From positions 90,948,062 through 91,012,061 of the forward strand of contig OY744604.1 in NCBI GenBank assembly GCA_963556255.1: a stretch of 64,000 nt of DNA, read 5' to 3'. The DNA is from Allolobophora icterica. Its lineage: Eukaryota > Annelida > Clitellata > Crassiclitellata > Lumbricidae. The notes below the pieces were generated by a model. The model made no database searches. It was given only the letters and a program-made list of their open reading frames with translations, and was not told the DNA's origin. The position numbers were made by a program, and so were the translations under genes. Each line of letters starts with the position of its first letter. The first letter of the stretch is position 1. Positions 23,339 to 35,981 of the stretch are shown in pieces.

Positions 23339-23860
23339 TTAACAATGCGACGAATTCCGAGTTCGACCATCTGTAATCATGGAGAGAAGTAGGTTTTCCG
23401 GAGAGGTAAAATAGGCATTCCGCTGCATAACAGGATCGACAATACGTTTATGTTCAACTGTAAGATAACGGGAAAGCTGGACGGAACGGAGCAAATGTCT
23501 TACACCATCTTTGTACGACGGCTTAGCCTTGATACTGAACCACATCGGAGCATACGCCTTCATGATGTATCCTGCAAGAATCTCGAAGTTGGCTGATGGT
23601 TCAGCTGTTGCGATGTGCAAAAGGAGAAGTCGAGAAGTGATTAAATTTCTCCGGGGTTTCTTTTTGGATAAGTCATGTGAGCAGTGACCCTCAGAAACAG
23701 CGTTGGTTATTTCCCACAGATATTTCTGGTCTGTACCGAATTCCTTTAAGTTGACCTTTGGCAGTGGTTTTATTAGCTTCATATACTTGTCATGGTAAGA
23801 AAAGATACCTAACTGAGGATCTGCGTGCATCCTTCCATACCTGACAGACTGTGAGGTCAT
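23339..23860 (-). pseudogene. Conserved-looking ORF fragment inside the TIR element
   Basis: A 173-codon frame with natural-protein composition, including WFSIKAKPSYKDGVRHLL and DPVMQRNAYFTSPENLLLSM. I believe similar DPV.QRNAYF..PEN.LL.M segments occur in repetitive uncharacterised proteins of several invertebrates, but I cannot confirm this here and know no function. The frame begins right at the (CT)n tract, so the upstream part is lost or displaced. It sits within the 22579-24931 TIR element and may be a transposase fragment; that is inference. Confidence 0.5.
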
Positions 23861-23865
23861 GCTCT

Positions 23866-24380
<515 letters not shown>

Positions 24381-25244
24381 GGCCGCATGATTTTCCCCTG
24401 CTCCTCAAAGATGATAGAAACGTCATCTCTAGGTTCTTGTATAAACAGCACCGGTAGCCATGTCATCAATGTTATCCCTTGCTGGAAGTGTCTTATTTAA
24501 ATCGATTTTTAGTTAACCGGCTATACTCTTATTGTAATGGTTTGCGGTGTATCAAGCCACTGATTGGAAATAAACGAATAAGTATATGTATTAAAAAGGA
24601 AATAAAGAGAAGGCCTATAGATATAAAAGTAGTAGATATAAAAGTGGTAGAATACACAAAGTGCTAGCCAGAAATATTCTAATAGATCTAGATGATCCCA
24701 GCTGACATACGATGCAACAAATGCAAGGAATAAGCAGAATTTAGTTAAAAACTGCCTGCGAACCATAGCTTTTTGCTATTACAGCACAGGCGACTTTTGA
24801 TCTCGTTGGGGACCCTCAAGATGTTGTCCAAATTTAAAATAATTTTACACACTTGTTTACGTATACTAAAGGCAACTTTTGGTCACTATTAATAGTCGAT
24901 ACGAAGAAAAAATTTTTTTCGATCCACCCTAGTATGCATGTGTTTATGCATGTACGCACGTACAAGGTCTACGTATGTACGGTATATGAGCAAAGAGTGA
25001 GTTGACAGAGATTCAATACGTGCAGTATAGCAAGACTATTTATAACAAGAAAGATAGCGCTTGGTCAAAATCTCGTTATCTCTGTCTTTTTTCTGGATGC
25101 ATCTATTTGTCAATCAGTGGGCTTTGGACAGTCCTAGTATACAATTAACATTTTCAATACAAACTTCATTGCAATTGACATAGCCTGTTTGCGATGATTG
25201 TCAATTAATAAACTTCATTGCGATGATTATCTGATTGTCGACGG

Positions 25245-25319
25245 AGCAAAGAGCAAGGTGGAGATGACAAGGTTGCCGAAAGATAACAAGTCCTTAGTCT
25301 GAGTGATTAAACGTCATTG
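25245..25319 (+). promoter_or_regulatory. Candidate 5' UTR exon of CUB gene 2
   Basis: The segment around AGTCTGAGTGATTAAACGTC, ending ATTG|GTAAGT at 25320, aligns with 51677-51751 upstream of gene 3, which ends ATTG|GTGAGT. Both keep a splice donor although the flanks have drifted, and both precede a signal-peptide exon that starts with an acceptor. Its left boundary is not known. A TATA-like TATAAGAG in gene 3 is absent at the matching place here. Confidence 0.4.
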
Positions 25320-25870
25320 GTAAGTGGAGCTTAACGCCTTAGACTCTATTGTTCAAAGCTACAAACAGGAAGACTACACAGGTATGTTATGCATCTATAT
25401 GAAATAGTTTAATTTGAGTACAATATCGTAATAATTACGCGCTACATATTGTAAACGCTCTCTTATGTGTAAGAACGCATATACATGTATGTGGTCCAGA
25501 GACTCTGAACATCCATGCCATTTGTCAACTATCAACAAAATACGTTGGTTGGCTCTACGTGTATGCGGGGGCCTGCCAGTAGGGTAACTTTTCTAATTCC
25601 TTATGTAGTGTTTTGGCAACTGATGGCACAGTCCAGGTATAGGCCAGTGAAAATAGCGCCACAGTTTTTAGCGGCGCTATATAAATATTCGTTCAACATT
25701 TACAATAGCAATATGCAATAGACATGCGGTCATATTATATACAAATACGTGCGTACATTCATACGAATATACATACATATATACTCTTATTGAATCATCA
25801 CAAATATGGGCGCCATAAATCTGTCGCGCTCAGTCCATAAGGATTCTGTTTAGCCTGTTGATTTTTTCAG

Positions 25871-25930
25871 AGATGAAGTTTTCACTCGTTTTCCTCGTGT
25901 GTCTGGTGTCGACCACCTCTGCTCAGACAG
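25871..25930 (+). CDS. CUB gene 2, signal-peptide exon
   Basis: Acceptor ttttttcag, then AG and the start ATG at 25873. Encodes MKFSLVFLVCLVSTTSAQT with a phase-1 end before GTAACG. A short basic start, hydrophobic core and SAQT end are typical of a cleaved signal peptide, with cleavage probably after TSA. The gene 3 exon at 52301 is a near copy. Confidence 0.92.
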
Positions 25931-28900
25931 GTAACGCATTTCGTTTTGTTGATCCTCAATAAACGTAAAAGACGAAATAGCCGAACTTATGTCTCAGGAT
26001 ATAGAACATAAAGATTCCAACGCCATTAGGAAATGAAGGGAAGACCCGAGAACGTACTCTTAGACCCTTGAGCTGACGGTGGACGAATCCCAGGGCCCTG
26101 AACACGACACCAGATCATCGTAAGTCTTGTACCCGCGGTTCCATGACAAAATATCATGAGACAAAATGCCATGTTGTACTGTATATGTCTTGTAGAAAAC
26201 AAACATTTACCTCAAATGAAAATCATTTGGAGAAATATGCAACATTAAGGTTAATCTACACGATACAGGATTAATCTGATTTTTCCCCCAACACGAAGCG
26301 TCTCCTTGCACTTGCCTTTGCCCCACCTGATGACGTCGTCAGCATCTTTGAAGGTCTAACAGAAGAACTCCTGTATCCCGACATGGAATGTGTCCTAGAT
26401 AATCTGGAAGACATTTTCTTCGGCCGCCAAACAAGGGATGGAAGCATATACAATCGCCATTTGGAATCAATACGCAAGGGTATTTCAACACTTGCCTCAA
26501 AGCAACAATGCTGTCGAAAGCTGGAATAATGCCTTCAGTAATGTTATTGGGTTTGCACATCCAACTACAACCAAACTTGCACGTAAGCTACAGAAGAAGA
26601 AACACAGTACGGAACCTGCGCCGATAGCTTGAACTTGGGATTAAGCCAGGAAAGAAAAAAGACGTTTGTGAAAATCATCGAAGCTCTTCACACTATTGTG
26701 ACTGACCACCGTAATAGAGAATCGATTTCTTACATGCGAGGCATTGTCAGAGTTTTTAATATCAACGTTGTCTGATCATTTCAGTTAGTGTTAGCTTTCT
26801 AAAATAAAAAACTATAACTCTTCACACTTTTGTGACTGACTACAGTAAGTTTTTTTGTTTTCTTAAAATAAAAGCCACTACTGTCACACAATGAACTTTA
26901 AATGATTATCCATGACATTTCTTTAGGACGTTTTGCTTGTAACGTTTTAGTCTCGTGACATTTTGTCATGAGGACAGGATTCCGTGACATTTTCTCCCGT
27001 GACATTTTGTCAGGCCACCAAATCCAGAGTCCTTTAAACGAAGATGAGGCGCTCTACCTTTTATACCACCCTGTGGCATTTTTTTGCATACAGTTGCAGG
27101 TCAAACTGAATTCTTATTGTCTTGGCAGAATTCAGAATTCAGCTTGAGCAACTGCTCGCTTTGTTGCTGTAGGCTGCGGTACCACCGCTTTCTACGGTCC
27201 GTCTGGAGTCATCATATCTCCCAACTATCCTGGCAATTACGAAATCAATCTCAACTGTGATTACTACATTTACGCTTCAACGGGAAGTTCTTTCTCGCTC
27301 ATATTCAACTCGTTCGACACCGAAGATCAGGCCGATGTTGTGACAGTAAGTATTTGACAAATTTATTATAGTCTTTTTTGTTACGGTATTTACTCAATTC
27401 TTGTGTGCTTCGTGTTCAATATCGTTGTTGGCTTTGCTGCCAAACTAACGGAGCGATAACGAATTCTTAATGTAATAATAGTCTCTTGCACGGTGACTCA
27501 AAGTCGCACATTTAGTTTCGCACGCAAGCCTACGATGTAAGATGGATTTTGGAAAGGTGTTTGATCATGTTCTTTAACTGAGTCTGGGATAGGATAAACC
27601 ACTGGGTTGTTCCAAAACTAGTTAGGATTATTGTCTAAGGTGAGGGCTGCTTTCTAAATTTGGAAAGTAAAGTAAGTGGCGAAAATACTTCTGGAAACGA
27701 CGCTGCTTCAATCATGTTGAGATTGTGTCCTGGGTTTGGAACTATATCGTAATTGTAATTGCAATAGCATATTCATATAACGGCACTCAAAGAGCAAGAC
27801 CAATCACAGGCGTTCTCTGTGCGGTCCTGCGTGATGTTTAATATCATTAACAATTAAGATTACATCAGTCACCATATCAATGCACATTAAATTAGAAGAT
27901 TCAGCAGTGGCGGGTCCACGCGAGCACGTGAGAGAACCAACAATTAAAAAGTGTGTATGTTCAGGGTCTCGGAACCAAATTGTGTGGATAGTGTCGCGGT
28001 CGACTCCTTCGATCGCAACGACGAACCAACGAAGGAACTATTAAAAGATCTTTAATTAAAAATAAAGTCGATTAAGTGTAAAGTAAGTCAACTCGTCTAT
28101 CAAATATCACAATCGTAGACAGCACACAGGTTGGCTGGTCTCGATTGAACGTCATACGATCAATGTTTCAACGTTTACAAATCTTCGTCAAAAGGCCCTT
28201 AATGTACATCAGGTCTATCTTATATAGAGTTCTCCCGGATTCCAGAACGTTCTGTGACGTCACTGTACTTTTCCCTGGAAAGTCCTACTGAACACGTATA
28301 TCCTTGTTGCATGCACCGAACTAATGTTGACAGCTTGCTGCAGAATTTTCCGTGCGTTGTAAACAAGCTTGTTGACGCGTCGGTTTTCTTCCCTTGATGC
28401 ATGCACCCGCGTAGACCACGACATTCCCTCCGCCCTCAGATGATGACACGTCTTCAGCACCATCCCGAACGGGTCATCACGATCAAGCCGGGCCCCCAGA
28501 CTCCATCTCGATACAGCATATACAACCAAAACAAAACACATCAGTTAGTCAACTTATCCACACAATTTGCGGGCTCGATCCTTGTGTGTCGGGCCATTTC
28601 CCCCCTTCACCATCCGAGTCACAACCGAGAGAGGAAATCAGCCACCGCGTTCTGACGTCCAGGACGATATCGAAAGTCCACGTTAAACTCTTGCAATGCT
28701 AACGCCCAACGAGTCAGTTTCGCACTCTTAGGGCTTGCATCTGTGAGATAAGACAAAGGATTATGATCTGAATAAATGATTATCTTTGATAAGAATATCC
28801 ATGACTTGAATCGTTTAAGTGCCCAAATTACTGCGAAAGCCTCTCTCTCAATTGTAGACCAATGCATCTGTGTATCTGTAAGTTTAAGGCTAGCAAAAGC

Positions 28901-31900
28901 AATTGGTTTTTCTTGACCTTCTTCGGTCCACTGAAACAAGCAACACCCGACCGCGGTGGCACTTGCGTCAACACTTAAACCAAATTCCTTAGTGAAATCA
29001 ATGGTATGCAACTGTGTAGCTTTACTGAGATCATCCTTTAACTTATCTAGTGCTTCTTGATGCTTTTGTTCCTCTTGCGAAAGATGCGCTATAATCAGAG
29101 GATCAATTCGCTTACTCGGGCTTATTTGTTCACGTTCTTCCTGATCTACAACCTCTACTATACCAAATTCTTCATCTTGATCAACAATTACTGAATAGCT
29201 ATTGATCATCGCTTGTTCGAGTCGTTCATGGTATCGCTTGATCTTATTTGCGTGTAAATGTCTTTGTTTTCCCTCTATTTCTACTATATAAGAATATGGG
29301 GATTTAACCTTGACTACGGTAGCAGGTCCTTGCCATCGACTATAAAATTTAGAACTACCAAAATCTGGTGCTAATACTGCTACTTTATCTCCAACTTCGT
29401 ATTTTCTGTCAGTACTACGCAAGTTATAATAATCTGCATACCGCTTTGTTTCTATATCACTATAGTAATCTGCATAAACTTTCGCGAATTCGAGGTTTTC
29501 CTTCAGTGATTGGAGATACTCTTCGGGTGATTTACCTAAGTTAAGAGGTACTTTTCGTTCGCCAGCCCACGATTCCTTCAACACACTAAGTGGACCCCGA
29601 GGAAGAGTTCCATAAACCATAGTGAATGGCGAAATATGAGTCGTGCCTGAAGGTTTTTCTCTAAGGCTCCACAGAACAAACGGTAACAATTGGTGCCATC
29701 CACGAGGATCAGATTGAGCAAGCTTAAAGATCATGGTTTTCAAGCTTTGGTTGCATCTTTCAACCAATCCAGCTGCCTCAGGATGTCCAGGGGTATTAAA
29801 TCTGGGACTACAATCCATTCGCCGCAAGAATTCTTTCGTCAAACGACTGGTAAAGTTGGTACCACAATCAGAACTGATGATCCTTGGAATAGAAAAAGTT
29901 GTAAAAACTTGCAACAGAGCTTCACAAACTCCCTTTGCATTCAGCGATCTAAGAGGATACGCCATCGGCCAACGAGAGAATTTGTCCACCAGAACCAAAG
30001 CATAATTGTACTGGGGTTTCGATTTGTTGGATTCTCCAGTCACTACCATAGGGCCAATACAATCCATATTTAGATGGTTAAAACAGAGTTCATCCGCCCT
30101 CGGAATAGGAGTGATCGGGACTCGATCTGCCACTTTAACTGGAGTTCTTAGTTGACAAATTTGACAAGACGCACAATATTCGCGAATCCTCTCATCCATT
30201 CTTGGAAACCAAAAGTTTAATTTGATCCTGGCTCTCGTTGCCTTAAAAGCCATGTGTCCAGCACATGGGGCATCGTGTGCTACTCGCAAGACAACCTCGA
30301 TTCTATCTTCCGGTAAACATAATTGATTAACCTTATGTCCCATAATTTCCCCTTTGTGGTACAGGAGGTTATTATCTATAAAGAAATTATTTTTATTCTG
30401 TCTCGCTTGTTGCCAGCAAGATATAAGATTGTGACAATTCTGTTGCTCACGCAATAAAGTATCATTATTCGCTACTCCCTCATCAGACTTGAACTCTGTT
30501 GACTCAACATCAAGAAAATTATCTGAATAATCAACTAGTTGCTCCTGAGAATATTCATTCACTTCTGACGGCAAGGATTCGTTGCTGTTACTTTTCTCGA
30601 TATTAACTTCTAAGTTATCTTCTTCTGCCCCTTTATATATTTGTACACATCGATCTACGCCAGCTACCATCACTACATATTGCGAACTATCCCTTAATAG
30701 GTCCACAACATGGGGTGTCAAAATAACCCGTTCATTTAGTTCAGGGACTGCAGCGAACATGACGCACAAAGATGGCGCAATGTTTGTCGTTCCTTCCATT
30801 GAATTAGCTAATTTCATTTGTAGGTATACTACATCTGCCTTACATCCTTCTCCCTGAAAACCAATTATATTAATCCGTTTAATCACGGGTAAGTTTAGTG
30901 ACTCAATTAATTTCTTATCAATACAACAAATTTCTGCTCCTGAATCAGATAATGCTGGCTGAGAAGGGAGATCTTCAATCTGTACATTGATATACGACCT
31001 CTCGTGTAATCCATCAATACTATTCTCGTATACCCTTACAGCAGTTTCCAACCCTATTGGTTTAGAATTATCCAATAAATTCCCTTGCTTTACCTGTTCA
31101 GGTATCTCATGCAACACGTTGACCTTCTCAACAACTAAGTCGATCACTTCTTCAGTTGGGTTCCCAAATATACAAGTACTCACCTTTTTAGAACTTGGTT
31201 TGGTCTGGCACTCCCTTGCCATATGACCCTTCTGATGACATAGGAAACAGAGACCCTTTACCTTGGCCTCCTCCTGAGACACCCTCGCACCTATCTTGGC
31301 TTCACCCCTTATTTCCGGTTTGGGAGACTTGGGTTGAGCTGTCTGGTTATTGACTTGAACATGTGGTTGACCTCTCGTCCAATTGTTATACTTCGGTGTC
31401 GGATGACTACGGCATACTAAGTCATTCCCACCATCATGCGACGCTACATAAATGTCAGCCGCATTAGCTATGTCTTCACAGCTCAACCACTCCTCTTTTT
31501 CTTGGGCCAAGATATAATCTAAACAAGCCTTCGACAAGGACTCCTTAAGCCGATCCGCAACCAATAAACTTACAAGTTTATCAAACTCATCAGTTATCTT
31601 TCTACTTTTCAAATAATACATAAGAGCCACACGCAATTTGGATGAATAGATCGTAAATGATTCGTCCGATGCTTTGTGCAACGACCAAAATCGGGCTCTA
31701 AGATTTGAAGGGCTTATCTTAAACTCCCTTAGCAAAAACTCCTTCAGGAATTTGTAGTCATGGAGCTGTGCCTCAGTAAGGCGCATGGTTAATGCCTTAG
31801 CTCTTTCACTTAAAATGGCTAGCAATAATTTTGCTCTAACATCTTCATCCACCTCATACACATTAAACAAACCATCCAAGTGATCAAAGAAACCTGGAAT

Positions 31901-34900
31901 TTCTATAGGGTCGGAAGGAAATTTCCAAAGAATATTCTTAAGGGCATCACTATAACGCTTAGTACGACTTGCTAAAGAATCTCTAACATTTCGTTCTTCC
32001 TGCTTTTCCTTCCTCTCCCTTTCTTCTTTCTCTTTCCGTTCCTTCTTTTCTCTTTCTTCTTTCTCTTTCCGTTCCTTCTTTTCTTCCTCTCTCCTCTTTT
32101 CCTCCCTTTCTTCCTTCTCCTTCCGTTCCTCCCTTTCTCTTTCTTCCTTCTCCTTCCGTTCCTCCCTTTCTCTTTCTTCCTTCTCCTTCCGTTCCTCCCT
32201 TTCTCTTTCTTCCTTCTCCCTTTGTTCTTTCTTTTCTTCCTCTCTCCTCTTTTCCTCCCTTTCTTCCTTCTCCTTCCGTTCCTCCCTTTCTCTTTCTTCC
32301 TTCTCCTTCCGTTCCTCCCTTTCTCTTTCTTCCTTCTCCTTCCGTTCCTCCCTCTCTCTTTCTTCCTTCTCCTTCCGTTCCTCCCTTTCTCTTTCTTCCT
32401 TCTCCCTTTGTTCTTCATATTTACGGATTTCGAACTCCAGACGGCGCTTCTGCAGCTCGTAATCCACTCCTGTTGGAGATATTGGACTACCCTTAAATTC
32501 CTCTTCTTCTTTTCCAATCTCCATGGCCCATTCTTCCATTAATTGATTTCGATCCCATGACATAACATCATCTTCGTCCCTTCCTGCCTTCATAAGATAC
32601 ACCCTAAGGCGCTCAGACGACATTTTGCGAATATTCGCTTGCATCTCTGTTGTCAACGCTTCCATTTTTACAAACAGTCAGTCAACAACAATCAACAAAA
32701 AAAAAAAACAGACACCACGCGGCAAACCCGCCACACAAAAGGAAAATTCCACAACCCAAAGTGCAACTATGCAGTATCCAAAGAAGTACACTCGCCAAGT
32801 ACGCAAAAACTATACAAGCTCACGCAAGTCTGGCCTCGATCACAACAATGGATCAAATTTCAAAGAAATAATCAGCAGATATTGAAAGAGAAACAATGGC
32901 TGCCTCCCACTCGGCTGCAACTCCACTCTCTTTTCTCCTTCTCAGCCACGACAACACCTAGGATCTTACCCGTATGTTGACTGCTGTCTTCTGCTGTCTC
33001 AGCCGAACGACGCACTTCGTCCGTCCGACTGTCGTATGCCGATTCACCCGTCTCCCACGGTAGAAAGGCGTCTCGATCCGCTCGCTGTCTGGAACAGACC
33101 GTCTCTTGATCCTCCGGGTTGACTCCTTCCTCCGCCGGCTCGCGTCTTCTTCACCGGATCCAACACCGATGATCCCGCCGCTGCCACCAATAATGTCGCG
33201 GTCGACTCCTTCGATCGCAACGACGAACCAACGAAGGAACTATTAAAAGATCTTTAATTAAAAATAAAGTCGATTAAGTGTAAAGTAAGTCAACTCGTCT
33301 ATCAAATATCACAATCGTAGACAGCACACAGGTTGGCTGGTCTCGATTGAACGTCATACGATCAATGTTTCAACGTTTACAAATCTTCGTCAAAAGGCCC
33401 TTAATGTACATCAGGTCTATCTTATATAGAGTTCTCCCGGATTCCAGAACGTTCTGTGACGTCACTGTACTTTTCCCTGGAAAGTCCTACTGAACACGTA
33501 TATCCTTGTTGCATGCACCGAACTAATGTTGACAGCTTGCTGCAGAATTTTCCGTGCGTTGTAAACAAGCTTGTTGACGCGTCGGTTTTCTTCCCTTGAT
33601 GCATGCACCCGCGTAGACCACGACAGATAGGTTGGAGTGATAGCAGGTTATAAAATATGAAGGTTTGTGTGAATGGTTTTTCATAGTCATTGATTAGAAT
33701 CGTTTTATCATTGAATTTGCTGAGATCTTTTCATAGTCAATGGTTGCAAAAAAACTTCCAGTGGTTACCTTTTCCAATGACAAATTTAGCGACGATATTT
33801 GGTTTTGCAGTTTTCTTAGTTTAAGCATAACGTAACAATTTTCTACAAGAATAAAAAAATCTTCACTTTGTATGACAGATCAGTTGCAAAACCAATTCGA
33901 GCTTTCCTCAAGAAATCTTTTACGGACACTCTTTACCTGATCCCGTATCGGTTCCGTGGTGCAGTCAGGGAAGAGTCAACTTTGTCTCTGACTACTCCAT
34001 TGTCTACACTGGATTCAGTCTCGATTACTTTGTTAGTGTAGGAGGTGAGGGTTTTTTATGGTGCTTCAAATAACAATCGATATGTATAAAAATTGCGTGA
34101 AAGAGAAAGAGATTATTATTGTTTGGATGGTGCTATGAAAAGACGGAACCTGGCATATAAGCTAAAGTAGGATTACCGTGGAAGGGTGGTATGTAGAAGG
34201 AATGGAGACAAAATCGTATGCGCTAAAGTAGGATGTACCGTGGAAGGGTGGTATGTAGAAGGAATGGAGACAAAATCGTAGGCCTTTTTCCGCATTCTTA
34301 AGCTCTTAAGCATTCTAAAGCGCTTATTAAGAGCTAAGTGTTTTCATTGTCTAGTTTCTTTTGGAATCCAGTTAATTCACAGACTGGTCAGAATTGGTTG
34401 ATTGTCAAACTGCAAAGTCTGCGCTTGGAGATAGTCAGACTATTACGATATATGGTATTTGAGCGTCGATAGACATGTGGAAGAGAGATCCTAACAAAGT
34501 AGGCTATTGTATCGCTTTGTTGACTTTTTTGGTTAATTTCCAGGATCTTTAGGATGTCAATGTAATCAATACAAATGTGCTCTCAAGTGACAGGTCATTG
34601 TGTAGAGAGTTCAGTTCTTGCCTAAGCAGTACAGTACAAACCGTCCACGAAGACCTTAAATGGCGTGATATCCATTTAAACCGACACCAGTGGTGAAGTA
34701 TCCTAACCGATTAATTCGTTATAACTAGGCAGACCATGCGGTCGCTAATCGCTATATGAAATGTTTAAGTTTCTTCTCGTTTTCCTCTACTATTCAACGA
34801 AGCTTGGTTTGATTATTGACTGCAGGCTGTGGAAATACGTTATACACTGGTTCCCACGGATATGTGACCTCTCCGGGTTATCCTAGATTCTACCTAGACA

Positions 34901-35886
34901 ATCAAAACTGTTCTAACATCATCTGGGCTCCACAACGCAGGCACTTCCATCTACAGTTTCTAGATCTCTCTTTGCCGAATTGTCAAGATTGTACATGTGA
35001 CTGGGTTGAGGTAGGCCTAATTTATAGTTTAATACGATTGATGAAGGGAGTGAGTTTTGTCTGCATGGGCCTATCTGGCGGTGTTAACTCTCTTTGCACT
35101 ACTCTTGATTGAACTGGTAAATTATTGTAATATATTTTCTTCTTCCTCCTTGAAAGATTTGTGTAGATTTGCTGATTGTCACCTTGCTAAGTCACGTTCA
35201 TCGCCAACTTAAAGAAGATAAAATGACATGGAGGAAAATTGTTCGTTTTATCTGCTAAAGTCATCATGTTAATATTTTCATTCATGTTAATATCTTCATT
35301 CATGTTAATATCTTCATTCATGTTTATATCTTCATTGATGGCCACGAAACTTATTCTTTAATTAAGTATAGTTAAGTCATTCTCTAAATTGTAAATTCTC
35401 TCCTGAATCTCAGGCCATCATACAAATTATAAGTACCACTAGTTGGGTAACCCTGTTTAGCGGGATTCTTATTCCTTAGGGCCGCCCTTTGCCGTAGATG
35501 ACAGTTAAGAAACCAATCATTAATAAAAAAAATGGAATTAGCATGTACTGATGTCCAGGGCCGCATTAAGGCTATGCGGGCCTGGGTGCTGCGATTACCT
35601 ATAGCCATCAGCGCGGGTCCCAATTACAAGTACAATAAAAAAAATTAATGTGTTTGCGAAAATGCGGGCCCCTCAAAACTGCGGGCCCGGGTGCTGCAGC
35701 ACCCTTAGCACCCCACTTAATGCGGGCCTGTTGATGTCTCATTTAGTTATCCTTGTGCATTATTCTGGTTACCTTACATTTGGACTCATGTAGCTTCTCT
35801 AATAATGATATCGTTATTTGTTGTCAAATTGGTAGCTTCTCTAAAAAAATTTTATCGTTGTTTGCTGTCATCGAAAGCAATAAAGA

Positions 35887-35981
<95 letters not shown>

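Larger units (their letters stand above)
27992..33625 (-). mobile_element. Gmr1-like Ty3/gypsy LTR retrotransposon, RT-deleted, 5634 bp
   Basis: Two 432-bp LTRs (27992-28423, 33194-33625) start TGTCG and end ACGACA, with no difference seen between them. Flanks GATAG at 27987-27991 and 33626-33630 are a 5-bp TSD; the paralogous gene 3 intron has a single GATAG at 55688-55692. The coding strand is minus: 5' LTR at 33194-33625, PBS matching tRNA-Leu, one long ORF, PPT, 3' LTR. Domain order is gag, protease, integrase, RNase H, with RT missing. Integrase upstream of RNase H is the order of Gmr1-type Ty3/gypsy elements of deuterostomes. Matching LTRs and an intact ORF point to a recent insertion, so RT must have been supplied in trans. 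Confidence 0.93.

Noticed and set aside
28619..29300. Reverse transcriptase in the Gmr1-like element
   Set aside because: I looked for a YxDD box and the RT finger/palm blocks between the integrase and RNase H and after the ORF stop; there is not enough sequence and no motif.
31972..32542. 181-aa minus frame and 106-aa plus frame over the gag repeat
   Set aside because: Both overlap the coiled-coil coding repeat of the 1348-aa ORF and have only its shifted low-complexity composition.
35263..35340. CRISPR-like tandem repeat
   Set aside because: Units are contiguous with no spacers, in animal-type intronic DNA.
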